Positions 1-40,789 of a DNA stretch of 64,000 bases are shown here, one piece after another. This DNA is from Myxococcus stipitatus (GTDB taxonomy: Bacteria > Myxococcota > Myxococcia > Myxococcales > Myxococcaceae). The stretch covers positions 1,054,001 through 1,118,000 of the forward strand of contig NZ_CP147913.1 of assembly GCF_037414475.1 (NCBI RefSeq), read 5' to 3'. The notes under the pieces were generated by a model that worked only from the letters and a program-made list of their open reading frames with translations, had not been told where the DNA came from and searched no databases. Numbering within the stretch: position 1 is the stretch's first letter; the number at the start of each line of letters is the position of its first letter. Position numbers and translations under genes: made by a program.

Positions 1-1
1 G

Positions 2-310
2 GGGCCGCTCGCGGATCGGGTCTTCGAGCCGTGGATGGCGCCGGGTGGAGCATTGGCGGGCAGCGTGGGGCAAGTGCTCGGCACGGGCCCTGGCCGCGGC
101 ATCGCGCTGCTGTTCGTTCTCTGGGGCTTCACGGTGCTGGGCGCCGTGGGCCTCTTCCTGTTGTCACCTCGCGCGCGGCGCGTCCAGGACGAGCTCCCGG
201 ACGAGCTTCCTTCCCAGCCGCACGCCCCTTCACCTTCTTCCTCCAAGCCGTCCCCGGCTGACGCCGCATCCGACAACGCGCTTCCCGTGACGGGCCACAC
301 CCCGTTCTGA
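2..310 (+). CDS. MFS exporter, C-terminal fragment (partial)
   Basis: The reading frame is open from the left edge of the window and stops with TGA at 308-310. The visible part reads PLADRVFEPWMAPGGALAG followed by a glycine-rich stretch, then one hydrophobic helix (roughly ALLFVLWGFTVLGAVGLFLL) and a charged, proline-rich cytoplasmic tail. This is the ending I know from major facilitator permeases that sit beside NRPS and PKS genes, where they are thought to export the product or confer self-resistance. Only the last transmembrane segment is present, so the family call rests on this C-terminal signature. The gene ends 43 nt before the NRPS start on the same strand, so one operon is likely. 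The 91-aa ORF from ATG 35 is an internal start, not the true start. Confidence 0.7.
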   Translation, partial: GPLADRVFEPWMAPGGALAGSVGQVLGTGPGRGIALLFVLWGFTVLGAVGLFLLSPRARRVQDELPDELPSQPHAPSPSSSKPSPADAASDNALPVTGHTPF

Positions 311-353
311 GCGCCTGGCGTCCTGGCCGCACCGAATTGACAGGAGTCCCCTC

Positions 354-33944
<33,591 letters not shown>

Positions 33945-34013
33945 CACCCGGCACACCGTGAACGGACTCGAGCCGCTCACATGAGCAGGTGGACGGCTGG
34001 AGGGAGTCCGCGA

Positions 34014-34045
34014 CCGTGCCCCGGAAGAGCGTCGCCGGGGCACGG
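34014..34045. terminator. Convergent stem-loop between NRPS and lipoprotein genes
   Basis: A perfect 11-bp stem, CCGTGCCCCGG and CCGGGGCACGG, encloses a 10-nt loop. It lies 69 nt after the NRPS stop and 9 nt beyond the stop of the convergent lipoprotein gene. There is no T-tract on either strand, so it may be a weak terminator or an mRNA 3'-end stabiliser for both genes. Confidence 0.6.
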
Positions 34046-34054
34046 CCCGGGTTG

Positions 34055-35686
34055 CTAGTGCGCGTTCAGCGCGGCGACGTCGCAGGCGGTGAGCTCGCGG
34101 CTGTAGGTCCGGACATCGTCGAACGACGCCGGGATGCTGGAGAAGCTACCCAGACAGGTCGGCAGCCTGCGGCCGATGCGGAACGAGTTGGCACCCGTGA
34201 GGTTCGTCGGCGCGGCGCTGGTCCCGGAGCCGGCCAGCACGCCGTCAATGTAGACCTTGAGCGAAGTCCCGCTGCGCGTATAGGCGACGTGGTGCCAGCT
34301 GCCGTTGTTGAGCGGCGAGGGAGAGACGTTGACGCCTGCACCGTTGGTGGCCGCCGCGTCCTGGTAGATCTCGAGCGACGCGACCGAGTTTCCGCCATTG
34401 AGCCGCGCCGAGAGGAAGTTGCCCGCGCTCCCGACCGCCCGGTTCCCGATGAGGTCTCCGGTGCCGGGGCCGCTGAAGGTCGACTTCACCCAATAGCTCA
34501 CGGTGAAAGCAGCCGTCCCGAATTGCCCGGGCGCGAGGCCGAAGTCGACGTAGGCGTTGAGATCGCACTGCTGGGTGGGCGTGAACGTGATCGCGCCGGA
34601 GCCGTCGAAGCTGACCGTCCGCGACGCCGAACTGCCCAGCGTTCCGTCCGACGTACCCGCCGAATCAAAGGCCGTGCCTCCACTGGCTTCGTCGAAGGTC
34701 CATCGATGGGCCAGAGCGCTGGTCGTGTCGCTCGCCGGGGTACCGACGCAGACCCCGTCCTGACAGGCGTCGGGCTGGGTGCAGGCGTTGCCGTCGTTAC
34801 ATGCCGTTCCGTTGGGGGCGACCGGGTGAGAGCACTGCCCGGTCAACGGATTGCAGGTGCCCGCGATGTGGCACGCGTCGAGAGGCTCGCAGACCACTCC
34901 CACGCAGAGGTCGGGCTCGCAGGTGTAGCTCCCGGGCGTATTGACGCAGACTTCACCCGGCTGGCAGTTCGCCGTCCCGTTGGTGCACTCGTTGATGTCG
35001 GTGCAGACGCTCGGCTGTCCCGAGCAGGTGTAGCCCGTCTCCACCTGGCAGACGCTGTTGCACCCATCACCCGAGAGCTGATTGCCATCGTCACAGACTT
35101 CAAATCCGCCCAGCACTCCATCACCACAGACGGGCCGCAGCGACGTCTCCACCGCGTCCACCAGGTAGAGCGCGAGCACCGAGCCGCGTAAGCGGACATA
35201 GCGATAGGGCACGTTCCCCGGGTACGTCGCCACCGCGATATGTGTCCCCACGCCCAGCTCCACCAGGTGCAACGAGCTGGAGCCGATGAAGGTCCCATCG
35301 TCCTTCAGGAAGTCCACCTGGGCTACCAGCGCCAGCGACAGACCTTGATAGTAGACACGCAGGTCGCCCGTTCCTTCCTCGCCCTGCCCCAGGTCCAGCA
35401 CCAGCGCCGTGTTGAGCAGGCCTAGCAGCGTCGCGGCATGTCCGTCTGGAGCACCCAGCGCCGCGCTCGCGTTGAGCACGGTCGCCGTGGTGCCCGAGGC
35501 CACCGCGTCCGCATACGGGTCCCACGTCAACGAGGCCTCCGGACGCTCACGCGTCAACGCCCCGTTCCCTTCTTGCGACACCTCTTCCTCCGGAGAACGA
35601 GGCTTCTCCACACCACACGCCCCCAACAACAAGGCCAGCGTCACACCCTGACCCCATGACCACAGCAGACCAGGACGGCTTCTCAT
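34055..35686 (-). CDS. Cys-rich surface lipoprotein with EGF-like and LamG-like domains
   Basis: This 543-aa protein starts at ATG 35686, preceded by GGGAG. It has a hydrophobic leader ending in the lipobox LLGAC, so Cys24 is the predicted lipidation site. Next is a domain of unknown type to about residue 185. A myxobacterial disulfide repeat follows from Cys187 (CGDGVLGGFEVCDDGN). After it come an EGF-like, calcium-binding-type module (DINECTNGT...CVNTPGSYTCE) and further Cys-rich segments. A C-terminal concanavalin/LamG-like jelly roll runs from about 340 to 543 (HRWTFDEASGG, SYWVKSTF, WHHVAYTRSGTSLKVYIDG). The role is probably adhesion or carbohydrate binding at the outer surface. The gene faces the NRPS and is separately transcribed, so no link to peptide synthesis is implied. 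An upstream in-frame start would place about 57 residues before the signal peptide and is rejected. Confidence 0.85.
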   Translation of the reverse strand: MRSRPGLLWSWGQGVTLALLLGACGVEKPRSPEEEVSQEGNGALTRERPEASLTWDPYADAVASGTTATVLNASAALGAPDGHAATLLGLLNTALVLDLGQGEEGTGDLRVYYQGLSLALVAQVDFLKDDGTFIGSSSLHLVELGVGTHIAVATYPGNVPYRYVRLRGSVLALYLVDAVETSLRPVCGDGVLGGFEVCDDGNQLSGDGCNSVCQVETGYTCSGQPSVCTDINECTNGTANCQPGEVCVNTPGSYTCEPDLCVGVVCEPLDACHIAGTCNPLTGQCSHPVAPNGTACNDGNACTQPDACQDGVCVGTPASDTTSALAHRWTFDEASGGTAFDSAGTSDGTLGSSASRTVSFDGSGAITFTPTQQCDLNAYVDFGLAPGQFGTAAFTVSYWVKSTFSGPGTGDLIGNRAVGSAGNFLSARLNGGNSVASLEIYQDAAATNGAGVNVSPSPLNNGSWHHVAYTRSGTSLKVYIDGVLAGSGTSAAPTNLTGANSFRIGRRLPTCLGSFSSIPASFDDVRTYSRELTACDVAALNAH

Positions 35687-35838
35687 CGAGAGTCTCCCGC
35701 CAGGGGCAAGATGGAGCCCGGAATGGACCGTCCCCCCATGGACTGACCGACACCATTCCTGGCTCCCCCCTGTTGGCGCGCAACATGTGGATGGCCAACG
35801 TCCTCCAGCGACCAGCCGACAAGCACTCGAGGACCATC

Positions 35839-35855
35839 GACATGGAGTCCATGTC
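35839..35855. promoter_or_regulatory. Perfect 17-bp palindrome, candidate operator
   Basis: GACATGGAGTCCATGTC is two perfect 8-nt arms around one central G. It lies in the 241-bp divergent region between the lipoprotein gene and the 2-hydroxyacid dehydrogenase gene, 72 bp before the latter's GTG. The length and symmetry fit a dimeric repressor site. The regulator is not identifiable here. Confidence 0.45.
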
Positions 35856-35927
35856 ATGCGTCAGCCCAGCCCGCCCCCGGACTGCTGCTATCCTCTCCGG
35901 CGGCCCACACCCCACGGAGCGCGCATC

Positions 35928-37151
35928 GTGACCGCCAGCATCGAGGATCTCCGTCAGCGAGCACGGCGACGGCTGCCCCGGACCGTCTTCGACTACGTCG
36001 AGGGCTTCTCCGACGACGGCTTCACCACCACCGCCAACCGCCGGAGCTTCGACCGCTACCTCTTCAATTCGCGCACGCTCGTCGACGTCAGCAAGGTGGA
36101 CCACTCCACCACGCTCCTGGGTGAACCCCTCGCCACGCCCATCATCCTCGCCCCCGCGGGACTCGCGGGACTGCTCGCGCCTCGCGGCGAGGAGCTGGCC
36201 GCGAAGGCCGCGGCGAGCCGTGGCACCGTGTTCACCTTGAGCACCATGTCCATCGGCACCCTCGAGGAAGTGGCCGCCGCCGCGTCCACGCCCCTCTGGT
36301 TCCAGCTCTACGTCTGGAAGGACCGCGGCGTCACCCAATCGCTCGTCGACCGAGCCAAGGCCGCGGGCTACCGCGCGCTGTGCCTCACCGTCGACGTGCC
36401 CGTCATGGGCAACCGTGAACAGGACCGGCGCAACGGCTTCACCATTCCTCCCCGCCTCCACTTCTCAAACGTCCTGGATGTCCTGCGCCACCTGGGCTGG
36501 GTGCTCCGCATGTCCTCCAGCCCCCGCGCCACCTTCGGCAACTTCGTCGGCCATCCCGCGCTCACCCGCTCCGACGCCGTGGGGGTCGCCCGCTTCACCA
36601 ACAGCCAGTTCGACGCCTCCGTGACCTGGAAGGACGTGGAGTGGCTTCGCTCCATCTGGTCCGGCCCCCTGGTCCTCAAGGGCATCACCTCCCCCGAGGA
36701 CGCCCAGCGCGCCGTATCGCTCGGCGTCGAAGCACTCATCGTCTCGAACCACGGAGGCCGCCAGCTCGACTTCCTCCCGGCCGCCATCGACCTCCTCCCA
36801 GACATCGTGGACGCAGTGGAGGGCCGCGCCGAGCTCATCCTCGATGGCGGCATCCGCCGAGGCTCTGACGTGGCGAAGGCCATCGCCCTGGGCGCTCGCG
36901 CATGCATGGTGGGCCGCCCCTATCTCTACGGGCTGGCCGCGAACGGACAAGCAGGCGTGGAGCTCGCGCTCGACCTCCTCACCTCCGAGCTCGACCGCAC
37001 GCTCGCCCTGCTCGGCAGGCCCCGGCTCAACGAGCTGGACCGCACCGCGCTTCGCGTCGATGCACCCGCCTCGCTCGCCCCCCGCACATCGCCTCCGCAC
37101 GGGGCCACACCCACCCTCTTGAAGCCCGTGGGTGGGACACACGACACCTGA
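35928..37151 (+). CDS. FMN-dependent 2-hydroxyacid dehydrogenase/oxidase
   Basis: This 407-aa member of the lactate dehydrogenase/glycolate oxidase family oxidises an (S)-2-hydroxy acid such as lactate to the 2-keto acid using FMN in a TIM barrel. The start chosen is GTG 35928, with GGAG eight bases upstream. It gives the usual N-terminus (IEDLRQRARRRLPRTVFDYV). Family marks include TPIILAPAGLAG, TLSTMSIGTLEEVA, WFQLYVWKDR, LVLKGI, the catalytic-His motif SNHGGRQLD (His275), and the phosphate-binding ILDGGIRRGSDVAKA...MVGRPYLYG. The length is normal for LldD-like enzymes. The gene stands alone and is divergent from the lipoprotein gene. A lactate-type substrate is the default guess; the true substrate cannot be read from sequence. 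Confidence 0.85.
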   Translation: MTASIEDLRQRARRRLPRTVFDYVEGFSDDGFTTTANRRSFDRYLFNSRTLVDVSKVDHSTTLLGEPLATPIILAPAGLAGLLAPRGEELAAKAAASRGTVFTLSTMSIGTLEEVAAAASTPLWFQLYVWKDRGVTQSLVDRAKAAGYRALCLTVDVPVMGNREQDRRNGFTIPPRLHFSNVLDVLRHLGWVLRMSSSPRATFGNFVGHPALTRSDAVGVARFTNSQFDASVTWKDVEWLRSIWSGPLVLKGITSPEDAQRAVSLGVEALIVSNHGGRQLDFLPAAIDLLPDIVDAVEGRAELILDGGIRRGSDVAKAIALGARACMVGRPYLYGLAANGQAGVELALDLLTSELDRTLALLGRPRLNELDRTALRVDAPASLAPRTSPPHGATPTLLKPVGGTHDT

Positions 37152-37178
37152 GTACGCCTCACGGGCAAGGCGCGTGAG

Positions 37179-37208
37179 TTGACGGCATGAGGCCACAGCC
37201 GATAGCTT
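37179..37208 (+). promoter_or_regulatory. Predicted sigma-70-type promoter of the cys operon
   Basis: A -35 box TTGACG (37179-37184) is followed after 18 bp by TAGCTT (37203-37208), which keeps T, A and the final T of the -10 consensus. The expected transcription start is about 37215. That is at or next to the GTG (37216) that opens the first Cys-rich leader ORF, so this ORF may be translated from a leaderless mRNA. Confidence 0.5.
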
Positions 37209-37215
37209 GCGCCCC

Positions 37216-37308
37216 GTGCTGATGACTTCCACCCCGATGGCCGCGCTGCTTCGCCGCTGCTGCCGCCGGGCGTGTGCCTGTTGTGCCCTCTCGGGCCTGG
37301 GCTGTTGA
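37216..37308 (+). CDS. Cys-rich leader peptide 1 (uORF1)
   Basis: This short ORF has 30 codons from GTG 37216, or 28 from ATG 37222, and ends with TGA at 37306. It contains the run LLRRCCRRACACC and ends in Cys, six Cys in all, and it lies upstream of a cysteine-biosynthesis operon. There is no Shine-Dalgarno sequence. The first in-frame codon coincides with the predicted transcription start, which suggests leaderless initiation. Cys-rich upstream ORFs before sulfur genes are known from mycobacteria as cysteine-responsive regulators. I infer the same role here. A stable product is not expected. Confidence 0.6.
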   Translation: MLMTSTPMAALLRRCCRRACACCALSGLGC

Positions 37309-37420
37309 AGCGCGCACCGGAAGCTCCCTGAGCCCCCCGCGCATCACCCAGCCCCACCTCTCTCCAGAGGTCCGGGTCTCCTCCTTCCATCCACCCCACG
37401 TCTCTTCCTGGCTCCCGTCC

Positions 37421-37576
37421 ATGCGCCTTTCCTCCACCCAGCTCCACGCGATTCAGCCAGCGCCCCTCGCGGCGTTCGCCATCGCGCGCGCTGACGTGAA
37501 GGCCTGCCGCTGTCTGGCGTGTGCGTGCGTCGTGTGTCCGCCCACGGGCGGGCTCCGAGCCTCGAGGAGTGGATAG
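37421..37576 (+). CDS. Cys-rich leader peptide 2 (uORF2) of the attenuator
   Basis: The ORF has 51 codons from ATG 37421 and stops with TAG 37574. The sensor run is ACRCLACACVVC, with Cys codons at 37505, 37511, 37520, 37526 and 37535. The start is uncertain: no clear Shine-Dalgarno is visible, and an in-frame GTG at 37496 would give a shorter peptide with the same Cys run. The distal codons overlap the antiterminator arm at 37546-37553. A ribosome that reads through to the stop codon would mask that arm, while one stalled at the early Cys codons would leave it free. Confidence 0.55.
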   Translation: MRLSSTQLHAIQPAPLAAFAIARADVKACRCLACACVVCPPTGGLRASRSG

Positions 37577-37617
37577 CGCCTCTCTACCTCCACTGCCCCA
37601 GCTCGCGCGGCCCGCCC
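37546..37617 (+). promoter_or_regulatory. Antiterminator pairing: GGGCGGGC with GCCCGCCC
   Basis: GGGCGGGC at 37546-37553 is an exact 8-nt complement of GCCCGCCC at 37610-37617. The latter is most of the 5' arm of the downstream terminator, so the two structures exclude each other. The upstream element sits 8 nt after the last Cys codon of uORF2, the geometry required for translation-coupled attenuation. Confidence 0.6.
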
Positions 37618-37646
37618 TCGAAAGAGGCGCGGGCCTTTTTGTTTTT
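37609..37646 (+). terminator. Intrinsic terminator of the cys leader (attenuator)
   Basis: The 5' arm GGCCCGCCCTC (37609-37619), loop GAAA and 3' arm GAGGCGCGGGCC (37624-37635) form 11 pairs with one bulged C. TTTTTGTTTTT follows at once. This is a textbook intrinsic terminator, rare in such GC-rich DNA, placed 18 nt before the cysH start codon. It does not end the preceding gene, whose stop is 457 nt upstream, so a conditional role is likely. Confidence 0.85.
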
Positions 37647-37664
37647 CACCCCCTGGAGTCCATC

Positions 37665-38411
37665 GTGTCCGCCAAGCCGTCACCCACTTCCACCCTCGCT
37701 CGTACGCCCAAGGACCTGCTCGCCGCGGCCGCGCCATTCGAGGCCGCGCCCGCCGAACAGGTCCTCGCCTGGGTCGAGCACCAGCTCGGCGAGCGCGCGG
37801 CCATCGCCTCGAGCTTCGGCGTGGAAGACATGGTCCTCATCGACCTGGCCCGCAAGCACGCCCCCAGCCTCCGCGTCTTCACCCTCGACACGGGCCGGCT
37901 TCCTCCCGAGACGTACGAGCTCATCGAGGTCGTCCGCAACCGCTACGGCATCTCGGTGGAGACCTTCTTCCCCGACCGCGCCCGCGTCGAAGCCCTGGAG
38001 TCGGAGCAGGGCTACTTCTCGTTCCGCCGAAGCCTCGAGGCGCGCAAGGAGTGCTGCGCCATCCGCAAGCTGGAGCCCCTGCGCCGCGCGCTCGAGGGCC
38101 GCGATGGCTGGGTCACTGGACTGCGGCGTGAGCAGTCGCTCAATCGCAACAAGGTCTCCGTCGTCGAATACGACGCCGAGCACGGAGGCCTGCTCAAGCT
38201 CAACCCGCTGGCCGCGTGGAGCCGCAAGCAGGTGTGGGCCTACGTCCGGGAGAACGGCGTCCCCTACAACACGCTGCACGACAAGGGCTACGCCTCCATC
38301 GGCTGCGCGCCCTGCACGCGAGCGGTGAAGCCCTACGAAGACGAGCGCGCGGGCCGCTGGTGGTGGGAGTCGCGCGAGCACAGCGAATGCGGCCTCCACC
38401 CCGTCAAGTGA
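37665..38411 (+). CDS. cysH: Assimilatory APS reductase
   Basis: This 248-aa protein reduces adenylylsulfate to sulfite and AMP using thioredoxin. GTG 37665 is chosen because GGAG lies six bases upstream and the terminator ends just before it. The PP-loop core is visible (IASSFGVEDMVLIDL, VFTLDTGRLPPETY). Two Cys pairs, CC at 130-131 (KECCAIRK) and CxxC at 214/217 (GCAPC), are the [4Fe-4S] ligands that separate APS reductases from PAPS reductases. The C-terminal ECGLH supplies the catalytic Cys242. It is the first structural gene of the operon. Its APS specificity agrees with the decayed APS-kinase tail of CysN downstream. Confidence 0.93.
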   Translation: MSAKPSPTSTLARTPKDLLAAAAPFEAAPAEQVLAWVEHQLGERAAIASSFGVEDMVLIDLARKHAPSLRVFTLDTGRLPPETYELIEVVRNRYGISVETFFPDRARVEALESEQGYFSFRRSLEARKECCAIRKLEPLRRALEGRDGWVTGLRREQSLNRNKVSVVEYDAEHGGLLKLNPLAAWSRKQVWAYVRENGVPYNTLHDKGYASIGCAPCTRAVKPYEDERAGRWWWESREHSECGLHPVK

Positions 38412-39082
38412 GCGCCTCCTCCGCCATGAGCACCGTCACCGCCATCGACTATCCCGTGAGCCTCCGGCTGGAGGGCCGCCGCGTCCTGCTCGTGGGCGGC
38501 GGCACCGTCGCCGAGGGCCGCGCCCTGGCCCTGCTCGACGCGGGCGCGCGGCTCCACCTGGTGGCCCCCACCCTCACGGACACGCTCCAACATCTCGCCT
38601 CCCAGGGTCGTCTGGAATGGGAGCAGCGGTCCTACACCCCTGGCGATGCACGCGGCCATGTGCTGGTGCTCGCCGCGACGGATGACACCGAGGTGAACCT
38701 GCGGCTGGTGGCCGAGGCCCGAGCCCTGGGCCTGTGGGTGAACACCGCGGACGAGCCGGAGCTGTGCGACTTCACGCTGCCTTCCGTCGAGCGCAAGGGG
38801 CCCATCACCCTGGCCATCTCCACCGGAGGCCACGCCCCCGCGCTCGCCCGGCACCTGCGGCGGGAGCTGGGAGAACACATCGCATCCCACCATGTGTGGC
38901 TCGCGCGGCTGAGCGGGTGGCTTCGACGGCGTCTGCCGCGAGGCCCTCGCCGTCAGCACCTGCTCAAGCAGTTGGTGGACGGAGACCTGGGCGCGCTGCT
39001 GGCGCGCGGCGAGCGCGGGGCCGTGTTCACGCGGCTGCGCTCGGAACTGAAGACCTGGAAGTCATCTGGAGAGCCGACATGA
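38408..39082 (+). CDS. Precorrin-2 dehydrogenase / sirohydrochlorin ferrochelatase (Met8/CysG-N type)
   Basis: The protein makes siroheme from precorrin-2, the prosthetic group needed by CysI. The N-terminal Rossmann motif is VLLVGGGTVAEGRALALLDAGA, with NTADEPELCDFTLPS and ISTGGHAPALARHLR typical of the family. GTG 38408 overlaps the cysH stop (GTGA) and gives 224 aa; ATG 38426 would give 218 aa, and no strong ribosome-binding site decides between them. The C-terminal helical part after residue 170 is short and Arg-rich. Its stop overlaps the cobA start (ATGA), so the two halves of what is a single CysG protein in enterobacteria are separate but coupled here. Confidence 0.88.
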   Translation: MSASSAMSTVTAIDYPVSLRLEGRRVLLVGGGTVAEGRALALLDAGARLHLVAPTLTDTLQHLASQGRLEWEQRSYTPGDARGHVLVLAATDDTEVNLRLVAEARALGLWVNTADEPELCDFTLPSVERKGPITLAISTGGHAPALARHLRRELGEHIASHHVWLARLSGWLRRRLPRGPRRQHLLKQLVDGDLGALLARGERGAVFTRLRSELKTWKSSGEPT

Positions 39083-39879
39083 AGGAGTCGTCGAGAGGCC
39101 GCGTGTACCTGGTGGGGGCAGGACCGGGAGACCCGGAGCTGCTCACGCTGCGCGCGGCGAGGCTGCTGCGCGAGGCGCACACGGTGGTCCACGACCGCCT
39201 CATCCACCCCGGCGTGCTGGAGCATGCGCGGCCGCATGCGCGGCTCATCTACGTGGGCAAGGAGGGCGGAGGTGAGTCCGTGCGGCAAGAGGACATCAAC
39301 ACCCTGCTCATCACCCAGGCCCGGCTGGGCCGCATCGTGGTCCGGCTCAAGGGCGGAGACCCGTTCATCTTCGGCCGAGGCGCCGAGGAGGCCCTGGCGT
39401 TGGAGGCCGCGCGCATCCCCTATGAAGTCGTCCCCGGGCTCTCCGCCGGAATCGCCGCGCCCGCGGCGGCGGCCATCCCCGTCACCCATCGGGACCTGTC
39501 CGGAGAGGTGACGTTCGCCACCGGGTTCCGCGTGAATGGCACACCCGACTGGCCCTTCCTCGCGCGAGCCCAGACGCTGGTGATGTTCATGGCGGGCCAG
39601 CGCCTGGAGGAGACCACGGCGGCGCTCATCGCGGCGGGCCGAGCGGCCTCGACGCCCGCCGCGATGGTGGAGGCGGGCACCTGGGAGCACCAGCGCGTGG
39701 TGGAGGGCACGCTCGCGGACGTGGCCACGAAGGCACGCGACGCGGGGCTGGGCTCTCCCTCGCTGCTCGTGGTCGGCGAGGTCGTCGCGTTGCGCGCACG
39801 GCTCCACTCACTCACCACTCGACGAGATTCAAGCGCGGGGGATGTGCTTCCCCGATTCGCGGAGGCAGGCAATGACTGA
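39079..39879 (+). CDS. cobA: Uroporphyrinogen-III C-methyltransferase
   Basis: This 266-aa SAM-dependent enzyme converts uroporphyrinogen III to precorrin-2, the step before the Met8-type protein upstream. Motifs: [22 protein letters not shown] at the start, [45 protein letters not shown] and [12 protein letters not shown] 39079 overlaps the previous stop codon. The last 8 nt overlap the cysD start. It serves siroheme for sulfite reductase; a role in cobalamin synthesis cannot be excluded. Confidence 0.92.
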   Translation: MKESSRGRVYLVGAGPGDPELLTLRAARLLREAHTVVHDRLIHPGVLEHARPHARLIYVGKEGGGESVRQEDINTLLITQARLGRIVVRLKGGDPFIFGRGAEEALALEAARIPYEVVPGLSAGIAAPAAAAIPVTHRDLSGEVTFATGFRVNGTPDWPFLARAQTLVMFMAGQRLEETTAALIAAGRAASTPAAMVEAGTWEHQRVVEGTLADVATKARDAGLGSPSLLVVGEVVALRARLHSLTTRRDSSAGDVLPRFAEAGND

Positions 39880-40789
39880 CACCATCCACGCACGCTCCAC
39901 CCATCTCCAAGAGCTGGAGGCGGAGAGCATCCACATCCTCCGGGAGACCGTGGCGGAGTTCGCCAACCCGGTGATGCTCTACAGCATCGGCAAGGACTCG
40001 CAGGTGCTGTTGCACCTGGCCCGCAAGGCGTTCCATCCCGCGCCGCTCCCCTTCCCGCTGCTCCATGTCGACACCACGTGGAAGTTCCGGGACATGTACA
40101 CGTTCCGCGACACCTTCGTGGCCCGGCACGGGCTGCGGCTCATCGTCCACCAGAACCGCAAGGCGCTCGCCGAGGGCATCAACCCCTTCGACCACGGCAG
40201 CCAGAAGTACACCCATGCGATGAAGACGCAGGCGCTGCTGGAGGCGCTCACGCTTCACGGCTTCGACGCGGCCTTTGGTGGGGCTCGCCGCGATGAGGAG
40301 AAGTCTCGCGCGAAGGAGCGCGTGTTCTCCTTCCGCGACAAGCACGGCCAATGGGACCCACGCCGGCAACGGCCGGAGCTGTGGAACCTCTACAACGGGC
40401 GCGTGGACGCGGGAGAGAGCATGCGCGTCTTCCCCCTGTCCAACTGGACGGAGCTGGACGTGTGGCACTACGTCCTGCGCGAGCGCATCCCCGTGGTGCC
40501 GCTCTACTTCGCCGCCGAGCGCCCCGTCATCGACCGGAACGGCTCGCTGCTCATGGTGGACGACGAGCGCATGCGCCTGCGGCCCGGTGAGCGCCCCACC
40601 CTCCGGAGGGTGCGCTTCCGCACGCTGGGCTGCTACCCGCTCAGCGGCGCCATCGAATCCTCCGCCACCACGGTGGAGGCCGTCATCCACGAGATGGTCC
40701 ACGCCCGGCAGTCCGAGCGGCAGGGCCGGCTCATCGACCACGACGAAGAAGGCTCCATGGAGCTGAAGAAGCGCGAGGGTTACTTCTGA
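39872..40789 (+). CDS. cysD: Sulfate adenylyltransferase small subunit
   Basis: This 305-aa ATP-PPase subunit forms APS from sulfate and ATP together with the GTPase CysN. The start is ATG 39872, with GGAGG six bases upstream; it overlaps the cobA stop by 8 nt. Recognisable blocks are [19 protein letters not shown] (PP-loop), [31 protein letters not shown], and the C-terminal [19 protein letters not shown] and [11 protein letters not shown]. The length is normal for the family. It overlaps cysN by one base (TGATG), so the two subunits are translationally coupled. Confidence 0.95.
   Translation: MTDTIHARSTHLQELEAESIHILRETVAEFANPVMLYSIGKDSQVLLHLARKAFHPAPLPFPLLHVDTTWKFRDMYTFRDTFVARHGLRLIVHQNRKALAEGINPFDHGSQKYTHAMKTQALLEALTLHGFDAAFGGARRDEEKSRAKERVFSFRDKHGQWDPRRQRPELWNLYNGRVDAGESMRVFPLSNWTELDVWHYVLRERIPVVPLYFAAERPVIDRNGSLLMVDDERMRLRPGERPTLRRVRFRTLGCYPLSGAIESSATTVEAVIHEMVHARQSERQGRLIDHDEEGSMELKKREGYF

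Noticed and set aside
35787..35927. N-terminal extension of the 2-hydroxyacid dehydrogenase to ATG 35787
   Set aside because: The extra 47 residues lack family similarity and cross the palindrome region. GTG 35928 has a GGAG site and gives the usual N-terminus.
37519..38328. 270-codon ORF overlapping the cys leader and cysH
   Set aside because: It is a Ser/Pro/Arg-rich shadow in another frame; cysH with its Fe-S motifs and ribosome-binding site occupies the true frame.
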